64,000 nt of DNA from Aminobacter niigataensis. Its GTDB lineage: Bacteria; Pseudomonadota; Alphaproteobacteria; Rhizobiales; Rhizobiaceae. Every line of letters begins with the position of its first letter. Positions within the stretch are counted from its first letter, which is position 1. Where the stretch lies: NCBI RefSeq assembly GCF_014200015.1, contig NZ_JACHOT010000002.1, forward strand, positions 248,001 through 312,000, read 5' to 3'. The translations under genes were made by a program, and so were the position numbers. Shown here in pieces: positions 61,223 through 64,000 of the stretch. The notes below the pieces were generated by a model. The model ran no database searches. It had not been told where the DNA came from and saw only the letters and a list, made by a program, of their open reading frames with translations.

Positions 61223-61711
61223 TTACTTCAGCTGGTCGGCGACCTTTTCGATGGCCGCAACAGCGCAAGCCTCGTCGAAATTGCCGCCCGGCGCGCCGCC
61301 GACGCCGATGGCGCCGATGACGGCGTCGCCAGCCTTGATCGGCACACCACCTGCCAGCACCAGGAAGCCGTCGATGTCGACCAGGCCGGCCGCACCCGGG
61401 TTCTTGGCGACGTTCTCGGCCATCTTGCCGGTCGGGGTGCGCGACGAGGCCGAGGTGAAGGCCTTGTCCTGTGCGGCCGAAACCGTGTGCGTGCCGGCAT
61501 TGTCGGCGCGGACGAGTGCGCGCAGCACACCCGCACGGTCAACCACCGCGGCGGTCACGTTGTACTTGTCGGCAGCACATGCGGCGACCGCGTTCTGGGC
61601 GATCTCGACGGCGAGGCTCGACGAGATGTTCTTCTCGGTCAGCACCTGTGCGGAAGCAGCACCGGTGATGGCGACGGTGGCAGCGGCGGCGAGGAAAATG
61701 CTCTTGATCAT
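61223..61711 (-). CDS. Exported GlcG/HbpS-like haem-binding family protein
   Basis: 162 residues with signal peptide MIKSIFLAAAATVAITGAAS. The mature protein is one GlcG/HbpS domain: AVEIAQNAVAACAADKYNVT, AAVVDRAGVLRALVRADNAG, DKAFTSASSRTPTGKMAENV and GAIGVGGAPGGNFDEACAVA. Members bind haem or corrinoids or act in oxidative stress; the ligand here is unknown. The gene has its own terminator and is monocistronic. Confidence 0.88.
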   Translation of the reverse strand: MIKSIFLAAAATVAITGAASAQVLTEKNISSSLAVEIAQNAVAACAADKYNVTAAVVDRAGVLRALVRADNAGTHTVSAAQDKAFTSASSRTPTGKMAENVAKNPGAAGLVDIDGFLVLAGGVPIKAGDAVIGAIGVGGAPGGNFDEACAVAAIEKVADQLK

Positions 61712-61825
61712 GACCTGTCCTGATGTTGCTCGGGAAAAAGCGTCTTGCTTGTCCTGAGACAGAACTACGCCGATCCCCCGCCCGGCAGAATCCGCGACGC
61801 CACCACCCGCCCTAGGTAATGCTAC

Positions 61826-62416
61826 CTACTTCTCCTGAAGCGTCAGCCGCACGAACTCGGCCACCGAGCTGGTGCCCAGCTTCTCGGCGATCTTCGCCCG
61901 GTGCGCGTCGATGGTGCGCACCGACACCTCGAGTGCCGCCGCCACCTCCTTGCTCGCCCAGCCCCGCGCCACCATGTCGAGCACCTCGCGCTCGCGCTCC
62001 GTCAGCCTGGCCAGCAGCGCGCGCGCCTCGCGCTTTTCCAGCCGGGCGTCGAGGCTCGAAAACCCCTGCTGAAGTGCTTCGACCAGCACCTCGCCATCGA
62101 CCGGCTTGGTCAAAAAATCCTGGATGCCGGCCTTGAAGGCGCGCCTGCAGGCGGCGACGTCGCCATGGCCCGTGATCATCACCGTCGGCCAGTCGATGCC
62201 GCGCTCGGCAAGCCTCTGGTACAGCTGCAGGCCGGAAACCTCCGGCATGCGCAGGTCGACCACCAGCACGCCGGGCTTGGCCTCGTCGACATGCGCCAGG
62301 AACGTCTTGGGCTCGCCGAAGCTCTCGACATCGATGCCATAGGTGCCGAGCAGAAACGCGATCGCCTCGCGCACCGCCTCGTCGTCGTCGATCAGATAGA
62401 CCTGGTACCTGCTCAT
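61826..62416 (-). CDS. FixJ-family response regulator
   Basis: 196 residues. The receiver has Asp54 in GVLVVDLRMPEVSG, acid pocket LIDDDEA and Lys in FLTKPVDGEV. A LuxR-type output helix-turn-helix follows (TEREREVLDMVARGWASKEV, SVRTIDAHRAKIAEKLG). The ATG at 62416 gives the exact family N-terminus; an ATG 19 codons earlier would add a basic stretch. It follows the kinase gene by 66 bases and is its likely partner. TtrR/FixJ-type systems often control electron transport or C4-dicarboxylate use. Confidence 0.92.
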   Translation of the reverse strand: MSRYQVYLIDDDEAVREAIAFLLGTYGIDVESFGEPKTFLAHVDEAKPGVLVVDLRMPEVSGLQLYQRLAERGIDWPTVMITGHGDVAACRRAFKAGIQDFLTKPVDGEVLVEALQQGFSSLDARLEKREARALLARLTEREREVLDMVARGWASKEVAAALEVSVRTIDAHRAKIAEKLGTSSVAEFVRLTLQEK

Positions 62417-62482
62417 GCCTTCACCCCCCGGAGCGCCGCGCGTCCTGCGGACGCGCAAAGGACGCTCCGGCACTTGTCGAAT

Positions 62483-64000
62483 CTACGCATCGTGCTTCCC
62501 GAAAATCGATTCCGATTTTCGGGCCGATGCGTGGGGCAGCGTAATCACAAACCGCGCGCCGCCACCGGCATCATTTCCGGCCTCGATCCGCCCGTCGACC
62601 CGCTCCACCAGCGTCTGGCACAAGGAAAGCCCCAGCCCCATGCCGTCGGCCTTGGTGGTGAAGAACGGCACGAACAGTTTCGGCAGCACGTCGGCCGGTA
62701 TCCCCGGCCCGTTATCCGCCACCTCGATCTTCGCGTCTGCGCCCACGACCTTCGTCACGATCGAAATCCGCGCGTCCAAAATCCCAGCCCCTTCCAGCGC
62801 ATCGGCCGCATTGCGGATCAGATTGTGCAGCACCTGCTCCATCTCGATGGCGTCGACCACCGCCTCCGGCGCCTCCGCCGAAAGGTCCAGCTCCAGCTTG
62901 ATCCCACGCCGTTCGAGATCGGCTGCCGTCAGTGCCACGATCTCGCTGACGATCCCGTTGAGTGCGCTCGGCTTTGGCTCCGGCGCCTTGTTGGAGGCAT
63001 AGTCGCGCATCCGCTTCAGCATCTCGCCGGCGCGCTTGGCCTCGCGTACATTGACGTCGAGCGCCTGCGTTATCATGCCGAGATCGGGTTTTTCCGCACC
63101 CGCTAGCCTGAGCGCCGCCTGGCTGCGGCTCAGCACCGCCGTCAGCGGCTGCGTCAGCTCGTGCGCGATGCCGGACGCCAGCTCGCCCATGGCGTTGACG
63201 CGCGAGGCATGCGCCAGCAGCGTCTCCCGCTCCTGCAACAGCGCCCGTGCCTCCGCCTGCCGTGCCACTTGTTGCGATTGTTGCGCCGCCGCCCGCTGCC
63301 TGAGCGCAAACATCAGCGCAAACGACGCCAACCCGGCCAAGACGGCAAACCCAAGCAACGACCGCCACGGCAAAAGCGCGTCGAGCGGCAAGGCCCGGTC
63401 GAGCGAAAGCAGGATCTTCTGCCCCTCGCCGTCGATCACTTTCTCGAAATGCGGCGCGGTGAAATGCGGTGCCAACGAAGCGCCCGCGCCCAGATCATCC
63501 TCCGCAGGCAGGTCGAGCAATTCCTGCCCGTCGAGCGTCAGCCTCAGATGTGCCCAGGCCGGCCGCTCCTCCGGCTCGAGCAGAAGTGCTGCGTCGATGC
63601 CGAACACCAGCGCCGCATCGGAAGGTGCGGGCGCCCGCTTGGCCAAGAGATAGCGCCCGTTCCCGCTGGCATGCACGCCGATCTTGCCGCGCAATTGCTC
63701 GCCGATCGCCCCGCGCAAAGGCGCGAGATCCTCGCCCCCGCCTTCGGGCACCTCGACCAGCATCCTGACCCCGCCGGCCCCAACCGCCGCCCCCGCGCCG
63801 GTGGCAACCCCCGTGCCCGCCTCGCCGCCATCGAGCGAAACCAGTGCGATCCAGGCGATGCGCGGATAAAACCTTGAAATGCTCTCCATCACCTGCCGCA
63901 CAGCGCCCAGGGGTGCTGCCTCCGCCCCGCTGGTCAGCGCGATCAGGCTGGTCATGTGCGCATCATGCTGCGCCGCCCGCTGCGAGATCAGCCGGTGCAG
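62483..64000 (-). CDS. Sensor histidine kinase, N-terminus beyond the right edge
   Basis: The frame stays open to the last base, so at least 505 residues are present and the start is outside. The visible part begins with a periplasmic sensor region, then one membrane span (LLGFAVLAGLASFALMFALR), a HisKA domain with the phosphorylated His in SGIAHELTQPLTAVLSR, and an ATPase domain (LIRNAADALEGAG, VADNGPGIP, ADGMGLGLSLCQTLVERVDG). It resembles DctB/TtrS-type kinases. The last residues KSESIFGKHDA are encoded by a palindromic element (62487-62530). The adjacent FixJ-type regulator is its probable target. Confidence 0.9.
   Translation of the reverse strand: MHRLISQRAAQHDAHMTSLIALTSGAEAAPLGAVRQVMESISRFYPRIAWIALVSLDGGEAGTGVATGAGAAVGAGGVRMLVEVPEGGGEDLAPLRGAIGEQLRGKIGVHASGNGRYLLAKRAPAPSDAALVFGIDAALLLEPEERPAWAHLRLTLDGQELLDLPAEDDLGAGASLAPHFTAPHFEKVIDGEGQKILLSLDRALPLDALLPWRSLLGFAVLAGLASFALMFALRQRAAAQQSQQVARQAEARALLQERETLLAHASRVNAMGELASGIAHELTQPLTAVLSRSQAALRLAGAEKPDLGMITQALDVNVREAKRAGEMLKRMRDYASNKAPEPKPSALNGIVSEIVALTAADLERRGIKLELDLSAEAPEAVVDAIEMEQVLHNLIRNAADALEGAGILDARISIVTKVVGADAKIEVADNGPGIPADVLPKLFVPFFTTKADGMGLGLSLCQTLVERVDGRIEAGNDAGGGARFVITLPHASARKSESIFGKHDA
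62487..62530 (-). repeat. REP-like palindrome inside the 3' end of the kinase gene
   Basis: Outer arms GCATCG and CGATGC and inner arms CCCGAAAATCG and CGATTTTCGGG enclose ATTC. It overlaps the last 14 codons of the kinase gene. A degenerate relative lies at 13710-13754 and a simpler CCCGAAA hairpin at 14696-14722. Confidence 0.7.

Overview
The window is chromosomal DNA from a GC-rich alphaproteobacterium. It most resembles the Mesorhizobium/Aminobacter part of the Rhizobiales (Phyllobacteriaceae). This rests on family content: a DUF1013/TrcR cell-cycle regulator, zapA next to a DUF4164 gene, a tkt-gap-pgk-aldolase group, dmeRF, a ligD-ku pair, DUF982, DUF1127 and DUF2165 proteins, and rhizobial-style palindromic intergenic repeats. 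No species call is possible without a search. No insertion sequence, phage, CRISPR array, rRNA or plasmid function was seen. Two tRNA genes are present.

Layout. 1-3.2 kb: the end of a ROK-family gene, a two-gene membrane redox-type pair, a Tat-exported L,D-transpeptidase and an exported unknown. 3.5-9.9 kb: a complete pstSCAB-phoU-phoB phosphate operon on the minus strand, with a clear Pho box upstream of pstS and a strong hairpin between pstS and pstC. 10.2-17.9 kb: a large soluble PAS hybrid histidine kinase, then small exported, membrane and stress-type genes with long intergenic stretches. 18.1-24.2 kb: a tightly packed plus-strand DNA-repair operon. It holds a small unknown, ligD, ku, a BRCT-like/TPR protein, a TEX30-type alpha/beta hydrolase and an exonuclease III-type nuclease. 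24.3-28.1 kb: a less GC-rich patch of small accessory genes with a decayed hydrolase gene and tRNA-Glu(CTC). 28.1-31.8 kb: housekeeping (VOC protein, RluA-type pseudouridine synthase, rpoH, zapA). 32-40.4 kb: central carbon metabolism (tkt, gap, pgk, class I aldolase) interrupted by a K+/H+ antiporter and a VOC gene, followed by tRNA-Gln(TTG). 40.6-49.2 kb: small membrane proteins, a TSUP exporter, prpE, a nucleoside deaminase, a membrane alpha/beta hydrolase and ybaK. 49.6-51.0 kb: a MATE exporter of atypical composition. 51.2-60.1 kb: accessory and detoxification genes (an ArsR/SRPBCC operon with a very large operator palindrome, GST, dmeRF, SDR, and a WYL regulator next to a DJ-1 gene sharing one operator). 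60.3-64 kb: TrcR, a GlcG-type exported protein, and a FixJ-type response regulator with its sensor kinase running off the right edge.

How the genes work together. The pst-pho block senses and imports phosphate. The repair operon joins DNA ends (Ku, LigD) and probably processes them (exonuclease). Its BRCT/TPR member is the best candidate for an undescribed accessory factor. tkt, gap, pgk and aldolase serve gluconeogenesis, glycolysis and the pentose phosphate pathway. dmeR probably represses dmeF, a cobalt/nickel-type exporter. The perfect inverted repeat found both before the DUF1127/DJ-1 genes and before the WYL regulator gene suggests a self-controlled regulon.
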